This document shows positions 1 through 7,693 of a stretch of DNA of 13,154 bases, piece after piece; positions within the stretch are counted from its first letter, which is position 1, and every line of letters starts with the position of its first letter. The stretch is from Acidobacteriota bacterium. GTDB lineage: Bacteria > Acidobacteriota > Vicinamibacteria > Vicinamibacterales > UBA8438. The stretch covers positions 1 through 13,154 of the forward strand of contig DTWD01000285.1 in NCBI GenBank assembly GCA_012963185.1, read 5' to 3'. A program made the translations under genes and the position numbers. The notes beneath the pieces were generated by a model. That model was not told the DNA's origin and searched no databases. It was given only the letters and a program-made list of their open reading frames with translations.

Positions 1-461
1 GTGCAGACCGTGTCTTTTGTTACGGCCGTGACCGCGATACCTATCGGAAGTTTAAAACTGACATTAAGCAGGCTTCAACTGAACTAGGCCACCCAGAAGG
101 AGTCGATTGCGTCCTCGATATGGTGCAAGGCGACCTCTTTGAGGCAGCGCTGGTCTCAGCCATCCGACCGTTAGGCATAATTTGCCTAGTCGGCTTTACG
201 GCCGGCCAAAAGCCGATCCGTCCGGGAATCCTTCTAATTAAACAAGCAACCGTTATTGGCAGTATCTGGGCTGGATGGGCAACCAAACACCCGACCGAGC
301 ATCAAAACAATGTTGCAGAAATTATCGCGTTCCTTGAAAGTGGCTTAATCTCGCCGCGTGTAGACCGCGTATTTCCGATACAGGGTTACATCGAAGCCTT
401 TGAACTCTTTGAACACAACCGCGGCCGCGGCAATACAGTCGTATGTTTTAGGGAAGAGTAA
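1..461 (+). CDS. Zinc-type (MDR) quinone oxidoreductase-like protein, C-terminal fragment
   Basis: The reading frame starting at base 3 is open from the window edge to the TAA at 459-461, giving the last 152 residues. The internal ATG at 120 is not the start, because coding continues upstream without a stop. The fragment matches the second half of NAD(P)H:quinone oxidoreductase / zinc-dependent alcohol dehydrogenase-like MDR proteins. It has the end of the Rossmann fold ([18 protein letters not shown], then [14 protein letters not shown]), the family's [11 protein letters not shown] strand and turn, and a typical C-terminal stretch with [14 protein letters not shown] followed by a glycine-rich strand. 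Such enzymes reduce quinones, enones or acyl-enoyl substrates with NADPH; the substrate cannot be told from this part. The cofactor-binding GxGxxG and any zinc ligands lie outside the window. The gene ends tail-to-tail with the minus-strand dehydrogenase, overlapping it by 14 bases, so it is not part of that operon. Confidence 0.85.
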   Translation, partial: ADRVFCYGRDRDTYRKFKTDIKQASTELGHPEGVDCVLDMVQGDLFEAALVSAIRPLGIICLVGFTAGQKPIRPGILLIKQATVIGSIWAGWATKHPTEHQNNVAEIIAFLESGLISPRVDRVFPIQGYIEAFELFEHNRGRGNTVVCFREE

Positions 462-1347
462 GACGGACCTTTTGATCAAGCTGCTTCTCATGTACCTTGA
501 TCATTGAACTTTTGGATTCGTCTCCAAATCCCATATCGATCGCTGCCTGGTACGTCGATACCATCGCTGTAACCACCGGTAACTGAGCCTCACACTCAGC
601 TGCCGCTTCCTGGACATTGACAATGTCTTTGTACGCCGCCCGCAACGAAAAATCGCCCTCAAATTGCCCTTTAAGGATCTTCGGGACAAAATATTCGCCC
701 GCGAAACTTCGTGCGCTACCAGTCGTTAAGACATTTGCCAGTGTCTGTGGCGCAAGACCCGCCTTAACCGCCAGAGGCATGACTTCAGCAAGCGCAGCAA
801 TGTTGATGTCATAAATGATGTTATTGACAGCCTTCATGAGCTGTCCCTGCCCGACAACACCACAATGAACAACAAACTCTCCCATGATATCGAGATACGG
901 CTTGACTTCCGTAAATCGCTCAGCCTGCCCACCAAACATCATCGTGAGCGTGCCGTTCTCGGCACGGAGCGGTAAGCCAGACACCGGACAATCGCTGTAA
1001 GACAACCCAACTTCTTCCGCGCGCTTCGCTAATCGAACCGCCGCGCCACGATTCATCGTCGTCGTATCAACGACTATGGGACAGCTGCCACCGGCAGCCA
1101 CACCACGGTCACCAAACAGCACCACCTCTGATTCCTTATCTGTGGGTACACACAAGAACAGCACATCTACCAGTTCGGCAAGTCCAGCAGCATCACTGGC
1201 GATCTTCGCACCATGTTCCATCAATAGCGCCGGCGGTCGCTGGTCCACGTCCCATACCACGAGTGAAACTCCGGCCTGCGCCAAGTTCCTCGCCATACCG
1301 AACCCCATATGACCAAGTCCAATAAATCCAACGGGTCTTTGTGTCAT
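448..1347 (-). CDS. NAD(P)-dependent 3-hydroxyisobutyrate dehydrogenase-like beta-hydroxyacid dehydrogenase
   Basis: A 299-residue protein of the beta-hydroxyacid dehydrogenase family (HIBADH, tartronate semialdehyde reductase, GLYR1-like). These enzymes reversibly oxidise a beta-hydroxyacid to its semialdehyde in the cytoplasm. The N-terminal Rossmann motif is GFIGLGHMG (G10, G12, G15). The substrate-binding motif is at DCPVSG (119-124), and the catalytic segment [14 protein letters not shown] contains Lys172 and Asn175/176. A KD pair in YKDIVN near the C-terminus matches the usual KDLGL. Length is normal for the family. Oddly, the usual second glycine after PVSG is Leu125, so the substrate pocket may differ. 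An AGGA ribosome binding site lies 5 bases upstream of the ATG. The gene follows the FKBP gene by 45 bases and could share its transcript. Nothing ties it to arabinose metabolism beyond position. The specific substrate is unknown. Confidence 0.9.
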   Translation of the reverse strand: MTQRPVGFIGLGHMGFGMARNLAQAGVSLVVWDVDQRPPALLMEHGAKIASDAAGLAELVDVLFLCVPTDKESEVVLFGDRGVAAGGSCPIVVDTTTMNRGAAVRLAKRAEEVGLSYSDCPVSGLPLRAENGTLTMMFGGQAERFTEVKPYLDIMGEFVVHCGVVGQGQLMKAVNNIIYDINIAALAEVMPLAVKAGLAPQTLANVLTTGSARSFAGEYFVPKILKGQFEGDFSLRAAYKDIVNVQEAAAECEAQLPVVTAMVSTYQAAIDMGFGDESKSSMIKVHEKQLDQKVRLTLP

Positions 1348-1361
1348 CGCTTTCCTAAGTT

Positions 1362-1374
1362 ACGACAGTGTCGT
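1362..1374. repeat. Short perfect palindrome between FKBP and dehydrogenase genes
   Basis: ACGACA-G-TGTCGT is a perfect inverted repeat with 6-base arms around one central base. It lies in the 45-base gap just upstream of the dehydrogenase ribosome binding site. It could be a small operator half-site pair or chance. It lacks a T-run and has a 1-base centre, so it is not a terminator. Confidence 0.3.
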
Positions 1375-1392
1375 TCTCCGAATCCTTCGCCA

Positions 1393-1854
1393 TCAATCAA
1401 ACGGCGGATGCTCAACAGTTGCCACTTCAATCTCAAATATCAATGTGGCACCGGGAGGAATGCGCGCCTGACCATCCGAGCCGTATGCGAGTTCCGGAGG
1501 AATAATAAGCCGACGAATCCCACCGACCTTCATCCCGGGCACACCCTGATCCCAGCCCTCGATTACATGCCCTGTACCAACGATGTACCTAAACAACGTA
1601 CGGTCTCTATTGGAATCAATCAACTCGCCCTTATTATTATCGGGTGAGGATTGCACGTAAATCCAACCCGTATACCAGACTTCTATTCTGTCTCCAGCAG
1701 CCACTGTGTCACCGTCTCCAATTTTCAAGTCCACCAGGCTAAAACGCACACCCGCCGTCGGTCCCGACGGTGACGTCGGGTTCGACGGTGCACATGCGGC
1801 AGCTGTTGCGACACCAAATAGAACAACAGCAGCAAATACGGCACGACCACTCAT
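1393..1854 (-). CDS. FKBP-type peptidyl-prolyl cis-trans isomerase, putative lipoprotein
   Basis: A 153-residue protein with an N-terminal hydrophobic signal segment (residues 4-20) ending at AAAC, with Cys21 as the likely lipidated residue. A Pro/Ser/Thr-rich linker follows, then one FKBP domain (about 45-147). The FKBP pocket residues are recognisable: Tyr61 in VWYTGW, the DSNRDRTLFRY strand, VIEGWDQGV (97-105, with Trp101 at the pocket floor), Tyr124 in AYG, and Phe140 near the C-terminal IFEIEV strand. The domain should therefore be an active rotamase, anchored at the outer face of the inner membrane or in the outer membrane and helping fold secreted proteins. The lipobox lacks the usual Leu at -3, so lipidation is probable rather than certain. 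The start is well fixed by a GGAGGA ribosome binding site at 1861-1866, 6 bases before the ATG. The 112-base gap upstream (1855-1966) may contain its own promoter, though I see no convincing -35/-10 pair. Confidence 0.93.
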   Translation of the reverse strand: MSGRAVFAAVVLFGVATAAACAPSNPTSPSGPTAGVRFSLVDLKIGDGDTVAAGDRIEVWYTGWIYVQSSPDNNKGELIDSNRDRTLFRYIVGTGHVIEGWDQGVPGMKVGGIRRLIIPPELAYGSDGQARIPPGATLIFEIEVATVEHPPFD

Positions 1855-1966
1855 GAATACTCCTCCGTGAACATCATCCTGAACTCTCTTTGCCTAGACT
1901 ATTGTTTCTTCCAAATACTTCCCTCGGCGCGATTCGCCGCGCAATAGCACCGTCTACAAATACGAG

Positions 1967-2707
1967 CTAGAAATTTGAGCGCCGCATAATGAATCGTGGT
2001 AACAGTCGTATCACCAGCATGATCCAACGCCAAATAGCCGGCGCGTACACAACCGAATCGCCGCGATCGATAGCTCGAATTACTCGACCAGCCACATCAT
2101 CGGCATTGCCAGCGAACGGAGGCGAGGGCAATCCTGCAGTCATGCTGGTGCGGATAAATCCGGGCTTCACACACAAAATCCTCAGTCCCTGTCGGCGATA
2201 CCGGTGGTCTAGCGCCTCGAGATAAGTAGATAACCCCGCCTTCGCTGAACCATAGATCCGCGCCGGCGCTCGCCCACGGTCTCCGGCGACCGAAGAAAAC
2301 ACACAGAGCGTCCCACCACCGTTACTGAGCAGCCGCTGACTTGCGTGCTCACAAAACTCAATCGTGTTGACAAAATTGATCTGCATTAAACGCCGAGCCA
2401 ACTCGTTATCCTGGTCTAATTCATCTTGTGTCGCAAATACTGCTGCCGTCACAACCACCAAATCCACTTCGCCTAAAGCCGTAACAGCTGCGTCAAGTGC
2501 CGTCGAGAATGTGTCCGGGTCTCTAAGGTCGCACAACAACGCCTCTGGCGCACTCGTCAGTTCTCCTCTAACATGCAGGTCTTGCGCCGTTCTGTTCAGA
2601 TCTTCCTGATTACGACCAAGCAAACATAACCGGTCACCCCGAGCAATTAAAGCTCGACTCACGGCTCGTCCCATACCTTTCGTCGCACCAAGAACAATAC
2701 AGTTCAT
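1967..2707 (-). CDS. dprE2: DprE2-like SDR reductase (decaprenylphosphoryl-2-keto-ribose reductase homologue)
   Basis: A 246-residue short-chain dehydrogenase. In mycobacteria DprE2 reduces decaprenyl-phosphoryl-2-keto-erythro-pentose with NADH to decaprenyl-phosphoryl-D-arabinose, completing the 2'-epimerisation begun by DprE1. The cofactor motif is GATKGMG (7-13). The catalytic residues are Ser138/139, Tyr152 and Lys156 in IYGSAKAGL. Diagnostic similarities to actinobacterial DprE2 are SSxAGDRGR, KPGFIRTSM and the C-terminal APAxWRWxMxVIRLLPR segment (222-238). That tail is hydrophobic and basic and probably makes a membrane contact. The usual NNAG is replaced by VTAAV, also divergent in DprE2 proteins. 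The start is the ATG at 2707, whose ATGA overlaps the dprE1 stop (2706-2704), a sign of translational coupling. A longer TTG-initiated reading frame to 2788 would only overlap dprE1 and lacks family similarity. Family assignment is strong; substrate specificity is inferred from the neighbours. Confidence 0.88.
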   Translation of the reverse strand: MNCIVLGATKGMGRAVSRALIARGDRLCLLGRNQEDLNRTAQDLHVRGELTSAPEALLCDLRDPDTFSTALDAAVTALGEVDLVVVTAAVFATQDELDQDNELARRLMQINFVNTIEFCEHASQRLLSNGGGTLCVFSSVAGDRGRAPARIYGSAKAGLSTYLEALDHRYRRQGLRILCVKPGFIRTSMTAGLPSPPFAGNADDVAGRVIRAIDRGDSVVYAPAIWRWIMLVIRLLPRFIMRRSNF

Positions 2708-4026
2708 TCTGGGTCTCCAAAGATACGCACCGATTGGGCGCTTCGAATACGGAATGCCGGATCCCACTGACGACGCACCGATTTCCAATGCGGCAATCGC
2801 GGTTCCATGGCTTTAAAGTGTTCAGCACGCGTAAATGCATCCTTCGCCAAATAGATTCGTCCGCCAAGCCCAATAGCCCACTCATTAAAAAAATCTACAA
2901 GACCTTGCGTATCGCGATCGATTGGCAAATCAATCGCCGCCGACATACCAGACAAAGGAAATGAGAGCATCCCGTGGCCTTCATCACCGCAATTCTTGAT
3001 TACGCACAAAAATGCGTTTGCATGCTTCTCAGAGAGATACTGTAATAGTTGACGCATCCCTTCCGATCCGTGTCTTTCAGGAATCACGCACTGGTACTGC
3101 GTAAACCCTCGTCGGCCATACACCCGGTTCCAGTTTCCAATGCTGTCAAGCGGATAGAAAAACTCGTACGGAGACTGCATATAAGCACGCGTTCTACTGC
3201 CATGGCTGAGATAAATGCCGTCATTAAATCGCCCGACAGACCACCGATTTAACGCCCAATGAGGTAGATCAAATGGAACGGCAGGCACTCGGCTAGGCTG
3301 CATCGGGGCCCCTCGCCCAAATGGTTGCTCACTCCAGCGCCCCTTGTACACAATGCCACGTCCCAGTTTCGTTCCTGCAGCCAACCCGTCTACCCAGGCC
3401 ACCGTAAATGGCCACTCGCTACTCGACTGATGCAACTCATCGAGTAACGTATCGATGCCATCTAAACGCACGCTCTCAGCCGTTATCCATGGAGACGGTA
3501 TTCGACTCATGCGAAAGGCAACCTCGAGGATATGCCCCGTTAAACCCATACCACCAATGGTGGCCCAAAACAGGTCAGGTTCATTGGCCGGACCGCAGGT
3601 AATGACTCGACCATCAGCTACACGGATCAACAATTCATCTACATAGGATCCAAAACATCCATCGATGTGATGGTTTTTTCCATGTACATCAGCGGCGACC
3701 ATGCCGCCGACAGTCACATCACTCGTCCCAGGTGTAACCGGTACAAACCAGCCACGAGGTAACAATAGTCTCACAAGGGAGCGTAAACTGACGCCCGACT
3801 CTACTCGCAAACGACCATTACTCGGATCGAAGTGAAGTAACCGATCAGCTAATGTCGTACATGCTACGCGCATGCCAGGTGAAGCTGGAAGGGATGAATC
3901 TCCATAAGACCGACCTAAGCCACGACACAGTGAAACGTTTTGCGTTAATCCGAAAAGATCATCGGAGGATATTTGTTGCCCGACGACCCCAACGCGCCCC
4001 CAGCCCGAAATTAGCTGTTCTGACAT
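2704..4026 (-). CDS. dprE1: DprE1-like FAD-dependent decaprenylphosphoryl-beta-D-ribose 2'-oxidase
   Basis: A 440-residue flavoenzyme of the vanillyl-alcohol-oxidase/PCMH fold. In mycobacteria DprE1 oxidises the 2'-hydroxyl of decaprenyl-phosphoryl-ribose. The FAD domain shows LCRGLGRSYGD (33-43) and the PVTPGTSDVTVGG strand. The ADVHGKNHH motif follows (112-120), in which His115 matches the conserved M. tuberculosis His132. FWATIGGMGLTG (153-164) and NWNRVYGRRGFTQYQ (299-311) match the family. Near the C-terminus IYLAKDAF carries Lys395, equivalent to the essential Lys418. At the place of Cys387, the residue attacked by benzothiazinones, this protein has Ala364 (context SAAIDLPI). The ATG at 4026 lies 18 bases after the ubiA-like stop, without a clear Shine-Dalgarno, and the 3' end overlaps dprE2 by ATGA. 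It is cytoplasmic or membrane-associated. Other sugar oxidases of this fold exist, but the adjacent UbiA and DprE2 homologues make the DprE1 role by far the best reading. Confidence 0.92.
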   Translation of the reverse strand: MSEQLISGWGRVGVVGQQISSDDLFGLTQNVSLCRGLGRSYGDSSLPASPGMRVACTTLADRLLHFDPSNGRLRVESGVSLRSLVRLLLPRGWFVPVTPGTSDVTVGGMVAADVHGKNHHIDGCFGSYVDELLIRVADGRVITCGPANEPDLFWATIGGMGLTGHILEVAFRMSRIPSPWITAESVRLDGIDTLLDELHQSSSEWPFTVAWVDGLAAGTKLGRGIVYKGRWSEQPFGRGAPMQPSRVPAVPFDLPHWALNRWSVGRFNDGIYLSHGSRTRAYMQSPYEFFYPLDSIGNWNRVYGRRGFTQYQCVIPERHGSEGMRQLLQYLSEKHANAFLCVIKNCGDEGHGMLSFPLSGMSAAIDLPIDRDTQGLVDFFNEWAIGLGGRIYLAKDAFTRAEHFKAMEPRLPHWKSVRRQWDPAFRIRSAQSVRIFGDPE

Positions 4027-4044
4027 CGTATCGACAGGCCGAAA

Positions 4045-5031
4045 CTAAAACGTGACGGGCAAGCGCACACTAAGAAAAGCGGCCGTCAACCATCCTGCCC
4101 CACAAACGATCAAAGACGGAGCCGAGAGCAACACATCAACCGGCGAATCCCCCGAATCCGTCTTGTAAACGAGTCGGAGATACTCCATAACACCAAACAC
4201 GACAAACGGCACCGACCAAAACTCCCTGCCAGGAAGAAGCCCTTGTCCATCCATGCAGTACAACGCATACGCGATGATTGTCATACCGGCAGACACCGAC
4301 AGGGCCTGGTCTAAAAACATTCGACTATAACCACTAAGACTCGGGCGGTGTCGTGTAGTCAGGCCACCAACGACATCGGCACGACGTTTCGCTAACGCCA
4401 AAAACATTGCCAATGCCGATGAACAGAGTAATAACCAGTTGGATGGGGGTGCGGACACCAATGCGCACCCGAGTAGAACACGAATAACAAACCCAGATGC
4501 AAGTAAAAACACATCAACCAGAGGTAGGTCTTTCCCACGAATGCAGTAAAGAACCTGGAGACCAACATAGGATCCAATTAGACTTACAACCATCCCCCGC
4601 TCACTCAGAATAGCGAGGGCAACCGCACAAATAGCTAATCCGGCACTCAGCATCACTGCGGTAGTTTCAGTCACCCGTTTCGAGGCGACCGGTCGAAATC
4701 GTTTTACCGGATGCTCGCGATCTCGACTGGCATCGATCCAGTCATTAAAGACATACACCGCAGAATTCGCCGCGCACATTGCGACTAGCCCAATACCCAA
4801 CACGTACAGATCAAGAACGCCACCATCACCTAAAGCAAATGGAATAGGCATCACGATAAACACATTTTTCAACCAGTGCCTCGGTCGCAACAGAAGTCCG
4901 ATATCAACTAGGCTCCACATCTCAGCCGCACGTGGCGACTGCTGGTGGTCACGCCCTTCTTGTTCTTGGCTCACTACTGGCTCAGACATAAACTGAAACT
5001 TATTACGGACACAGCACAAATAGGAATTCAC
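4045..5031 (-). CDS. ubiA: UbiA-family decaprenyl-phosphate phosphoribosyltransferase (DPPR synthase) homologue
   Basis: A polytopic membrane protein of up to 328 residues. In mycobacteria this family (Rv3806c) transfers 5-phosphoribose from PRPP to decaprenyl phosphate, the committed step of lipid-linked D-arabinose synthesis. Key motifs are the first Asp-rich loop NDWIDASRDREHPVKRFRP (96-114; Asp97, Asp100, Asp104, then HPxKRxRP, typical of the DPPR branch rather than of quinone or heme UbiA enzymes), VDVFLLASGFVIR (172-184) and AKRRAD (214-219). Hydrophobic segments between about 55 and 320 suggest eight or nine helices. A cytoplasmic N-terminal extension precedes LRPRHWLKN (49-56). The start is unsure. 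The GTG at 5031 lies 11 bases after the propeller stop; an ATG at 4989 (residue 15) is an equally good choice; neither has a strong ribosome binding site. Tight spacing on both sides supports one operon with dprE1 and dprE2. Confidence 0.92.
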   Translation of the reverse strand: MNSYLCCVRNKFQFMSEPVVSQEQEGRDHQQSPRAAEMWSLVDIGLLLRPRHWLKNVFIVMPIPFALGDGGVLDLYVLGIGLVAMCAANSAVYVFNDWIDASRDREHPVKRFRPVASKRVTETTAVMLSAGLAICAVALAILSERGMVVSLIGSYVGLQVLYCIRGKDLPLVDVFLLASGFVIRVLLGCALVSAPPSNWLLLCSSALAMFLALAKRRADVVGGLTTRHRPSLSGYSRMFLDQALSVSAGMTIIAYALYCMDGQGLLPGREFWSVPFVVFGVMEYLRLVYKTDSGDSPVDVLLSAPSLIVCGAGWLTAAFLSVRLPVTF

Positions 5032-5042
5032 CTACGAAATGA

Positions 5043-6062
5043 TCATCGTCGCCACGGAACCGGAATTCTCGCAATCCGTACCCCGCCCGCAATTCCACCT
5101 ACCCAGATTTCTTCACCGACCTGAATCGCCGCCGTTCCCAAAATCAAATGGTCGTTTGTTGGATATGTGAAAAACTCTTTCGACGTCATTGCATCCGTAT
5201 CGACTCGGGCCACACGCGACGTAATCCCCTCACAGATTCCTTCGCGCATGCATTCACCGACCCGCGTGTCTGTCGGAGCTGTATGGCCTGCCGCCAGCAA
5301 CGTGCCATCCGAGGCCCAATGAACATTATCGACATTGAAGCCGATGGGCACGGTCTCCTTCACAACCGGTGTAATGCCACGCGACAAGCGAGTGACTAGC
5401 TGCCCCCGATAGCCAGCCACGAAAAACCAACGGCCATCCGGCGAAACCTCGAGACCATTCGGTCCAATACCCGTGCTTCCTGGTACTAGTGTCCATCCTG
5501 ACCCAGTTTGCCATTCCCACACATCGTTAGTCCGTGGACTTGTGGCTGCAAATCCTCCCTCTGGAAGTGGCACGACCGCGTTTAGCCCAAGCTCTGCTGG
5601 CGCTACCGCACACCCAATCCACGTAATAATTGGAGTTGACCTTCCGATCTCGACCTGAAAGATTTCGATCGCTTCCCGCTGACCATGGCGGACAACGTAC
5701 AGTTCATGGACGCCGTTCGAACGGCTCTCTAGGCCAACTCCATGCGGCCGAAAACCGTCGACCGTCATACCCGGACATGACGGATAGCGCTGTCGGTCAT
5801 GCTCTGACCGAGAATTAGCTGTGGGAAAGAGCACCACTGAACTGTGGTCACGACTGTCGATCACCGACAGATACCCCTCATCCTCCATGCTTGAAACAAT
5901 GACCCACGGTGAATCCGGAACCGCAGCCAAATCTTCGGGGCTTATCGGACCGCAGGCAAACTGAACATCCCCGTCTGGCTCACACTGGGCTTCCGCATTA
6001 CCGATGCTTCCCAACAGGACGACAGCAATAACAAGCACGCTCCGGACTCTCATGCACCGCAT
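5043..6062 (-). CDS. Secreted paraoxonase/SMP-30-like calcium-dependent beta-propeller (putative lactonase or esterase)
   Basis: A 339-residue protein. Residues 1-26 form a basic then hydrophobic signal peptide ending AEA before Gln26-Cys27, so it should be exported; a lipid anchor on the Cys is less likely because the preceding residues are not a lipobox. The mature part resembles paraoxonases and strictosidine-synthase/SMP-30 propellers in order: PEDLAAVPDS (Glu43, Asp44), RPHGVGLE (His107), LYVVRHG (His126), LNAVVPLPEGGF (Asn161), GPNGLEVSPDGRW (Asn202), FNVDNVHW (Asp245, Asn246) and a closing EIWVGGIAGGVRIARI. These line up with the PON1 calcium ligands (E53, D54, N168, N224, D269, N270) and the His115/His134 dyad. 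An active calcium-dependent lactonase or arylesterase is therefore plausible, but its substrate is unknown. The ATG at 6062 is fixed by a strong ribosome binding site; the in-frame extension to 6143 is unlikely. The gene lies between the GT-C pair and the ubiA-like gene, on the same strand. Confidence 0.8.
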   Translation of the reverse strand: MRCMRVRSVLVIAVVLLGSIGNAEAQCEPDGDVQFACGPISPEDLAAVPDSPWVIVSSMEDEGYLSVIDSRDHSSVVLFPTANSRSEHDRQRYPSCPGMTVDGFRPHGVGLESRSNGVHELYVVRHGQREAIEIFQVEIGRSTPIITWIGCAVAPAELGLNAVVPLPEGGFAATSPRTNDVWEWQTGSGWTLVPGSTGIGPNGLEVSPDGRWFFVAGYRGQLVTRLSRGITPVVKETVPIGFNVDNVHWASDGTLLAAGHTAPTDTRVGECMREGICEGITSRVARVDTDAMTSKEFFTYPTNDHLILGTAAIQVGEEIWVGGIAGGVRIARIPVPWRR

Positions 6063-6067
6063 GGTAT

Positions 6068-6075
6068 CTCCCCTC
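6068..6075 (-). promoter_or_regulatory. Strong ribosome binding site of the propeller gene
   Basis: Read on the minus strand, GAGGGGAG lies 5 bases before the ATG at 6062. It is the strongest Shine-Dalgarno within the GT-C, propeller and pentose-donor part of the run. It decides the start of the paraoxonase-like gene in favour of the signal-peptide form. Confidence 0.75.
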
Positions 6076-6154
6076 AATATTTCTTTCTTTGCCGAAACGA
6101 TGTCAGCACAATGCCGCACACCAGAAATGCACCAGACCGCCACTGGCGTCGATA

Positions 6155-7693
6155 CTACCCTGCTACGAACAGCAACCGTCGAAGGTAGCTAAAAATTAGT
6201 CCCGCCAAGCCAAGTGGTATTCCGGCAAGTACGATAACAAGTGGAGTTGAAACAAGACCCAGATGAAAGAGATACATCCACCAAAAGTCCAGACTGTGCG
6301 CAAATTGAGACGAAAAATCACGCGCGTCTCCTTCCGCTACTTCGACTTCTGGCAGAGGCTCACTACCGACAAGATGACGTACGTTGCGTGGTACGGCGGT
6401 AAGTACCGCTTTAGTATTCAAGACCAACGCAGAGGACTGCCATTCCCAGCGACGAAGTTCAAATGACCGATAGCCGATCTCTTCGGTATGCCCAACCTTT
6501 GAAAAATCGACGAGTACGCCCGGAACTTGAACAACAGTGCTAACGAGTAATGCCACAAGAAGAAACTGGCGTTTTAACTCGCTAGATTTGAGTGCAAACC
6601 ACGACACCAGTGGCATACATAGAAAAGCCAACCCAGGCAGTAAATACCGGGGACCATAAGACCTATCCGCATCCCAATGTGCCAACGTGGAATAAAAACA
6701 AAACAACGTCAGGACGACTCCACCAAATAAAAAGGCCGTCCGGCGGTCTGACCGGGCAAGGTCGGCAAGCGCCCAAACACCCAAAATGAGCAATGGAGAA
6801 TACAGGAAAACAGACCCTCCAGGGCTAACGAGCAGGCCCCAAGCTCCGGTCCAAATCGAACCGAACCCAGCCGTATCATCACGAAGATAGCCGGTGTCTA
6901 AGGGATTTCCGAAGCGAGTCAGGTTGTAGTACCCCGTAACCAACAACGCCGCAGCAACCGGAACTGCAACAGTCATAGCGTTCTTCAAGAAACGCTTCCA
7001 ATCCGGTCCGTACTCAAGGAGTAACCAGAAGCCAACGGGTACGGTTACAAGAACCAGTTCAAGACGAACTAACAATGCGAACCCCAAACCAACCCCACCG
7101 CACACTAACATTCCAGACCGACAGCCACGTACACCAACCCAGACACCGTAGACCCCGGCCAATACGCAGAACGTCGCCAGCGGCGCATTAAAGCCAAACT
7201 TGGAGTAAGGCCAGAGCATCGTTGAGAACGCGAACGCCAAAGCCGTCGCTACCGCAGGCCTCAACATGCCTACGAGCGACCATGCAAAGGAAAACACAAG
7301 CCACACGGCTCCAGCTGCCGCCACGGCACTGCCTGTTGCCACAGCAGCTTTCCGCAAGGATTCTGACCGGCCGATTTGAGTGCCAGCTAGCTGTTCAACA
7401 GTTCGACCCGCAACGTAGAAAGGCACACTATAAATCGCATGGCCGATGCCGTACGGCGCGTAGTAACGACCATCTGTCCCACGGTGAGCATCCATGCCAA
7501 ACAGGTTGTCCGGCATTTCAACCGACTGACGTTCAACCATACTCTTGGTCACTTCGTACGTCATGATGTCGGTAGCCATGCTGCCACCAGCCGTCAATCC
7601 ATATAAACATAATGTCAACAGAAACACGAGCCGGCCGGTTTGCCTGACCGAGACACTTTGAGAGGCACCCGGAAAATATACTTGCCCCTTCAT
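6155..7693 (-). CDS. GT-C type polyprenyl-phosphate-dependent glycosyltransferase, second tandem copy (candidate pentosyltransferase)
   Basis: A 512-residue polytopic membrane protein with about ten to twelve hydrophobic segments, of the GT-C (GT39/ArnT-like) superfamily. Such enzymes move a sugar from a polyprenyl-phosphate donor to an acceptor on the outer face of the inner membrane. After helix 1 (about 21-38) the first outer loop carries Asp42 (MATDIMTYEVTK) and DGRYYAPYGIGH (74-85). Asp42 is a candidate for the catalytic acid/base acidic residue typical of GT-C loop 1. Later landmarks shared with the upstream paralogue are WPYSKFGFNAPLA, TRFGNPLDTG, LLVSPGGSVFLYSP, HWDADRSYGPRYLLP, VPGVLVDFSK and a near-C-terminal QFAHSLDFWWMYL. 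The start chosen is the ATG at 7693, because ATGA overlaps the stop of the upstream gene and GAAGG precedes it; an in-frame start at 7717 would overlap more. Acceptor and sugar are unknown; the DPA genes downstream point to a pentose donor. Confidence 0.82.
   Translation of the reverse strand: MKGQVYFPGASQSVSVRQTGRLVFLLTLCLYGLTAGGSMATDIMTYEVTKSMVERQSVEMPDNLFGMDAHRGTDGRYYAPYGIGHAIYSVPFYVAGRTVEQLAGTQIGRSESLRKAAVATGSAVAAAGAVWLVFSFAWSLVGMLRPAVATALAFAFSTMLWPYSKFGFNAPLATFCVLAGVYGVWVGVRGCRSGMLVCGGVGLGFALLVRLELVLVTVPVGFWLLLEYGPDWKRFLKNAMTVAVPVAAALLVTGYYNLTRFGNPLDTGYLRDDTAGFGSIWTGAWGLLVSPGGSVFLYSPLLILGVWALADLARSDRRTAFLFGGVVLTLFCFYSTLAHWDADRSYGPRYLLPGLAFLCMPLVSWFALKSSELKRQFLLVALLVSTVVQVPGVLVDFSKVGHTEEIGYRSFELRRWEWQSSALVLNTKAVLTAVPRNVRHLVGSEPLPEVEVAEGDARDFSSQFAHSLDFWWMYLFHLGLVSTPLVIVLAGIPLGLAGLIFSYLRRLLFVAG

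Noticed and set aside
1925..1939. CGGCG-CGATT-CGCCG stem between dprE2-like and FKBP genes as a terminator
   Set aside because: Only five base pairs and no T-run follows on the minus strand, so termination cannot be supported.
2708..2788. N-terminal extension of the DprE2-like SDR starting at a TTG at 2788
   Set aside because: The extension lies wholly within dprE1 in another frame, has no SDR similarity, and the ATG at 2707 forms a classic ATGA overlap directly before the Rossmann strand.
6063..6143. N-terminal extension of the propeller protein up to 6143
   Set aside because: The strong GAGGGGAG site lies just before the ATG at 6062, and starting there yields a proper signal peptide; the extension would bury it.
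7222..7566. 114-residue + strand reading frame opposite the second GT-C gene
   Set aside because: Fully antisense to a well-supported gene, with composition typical of a shadow frame.
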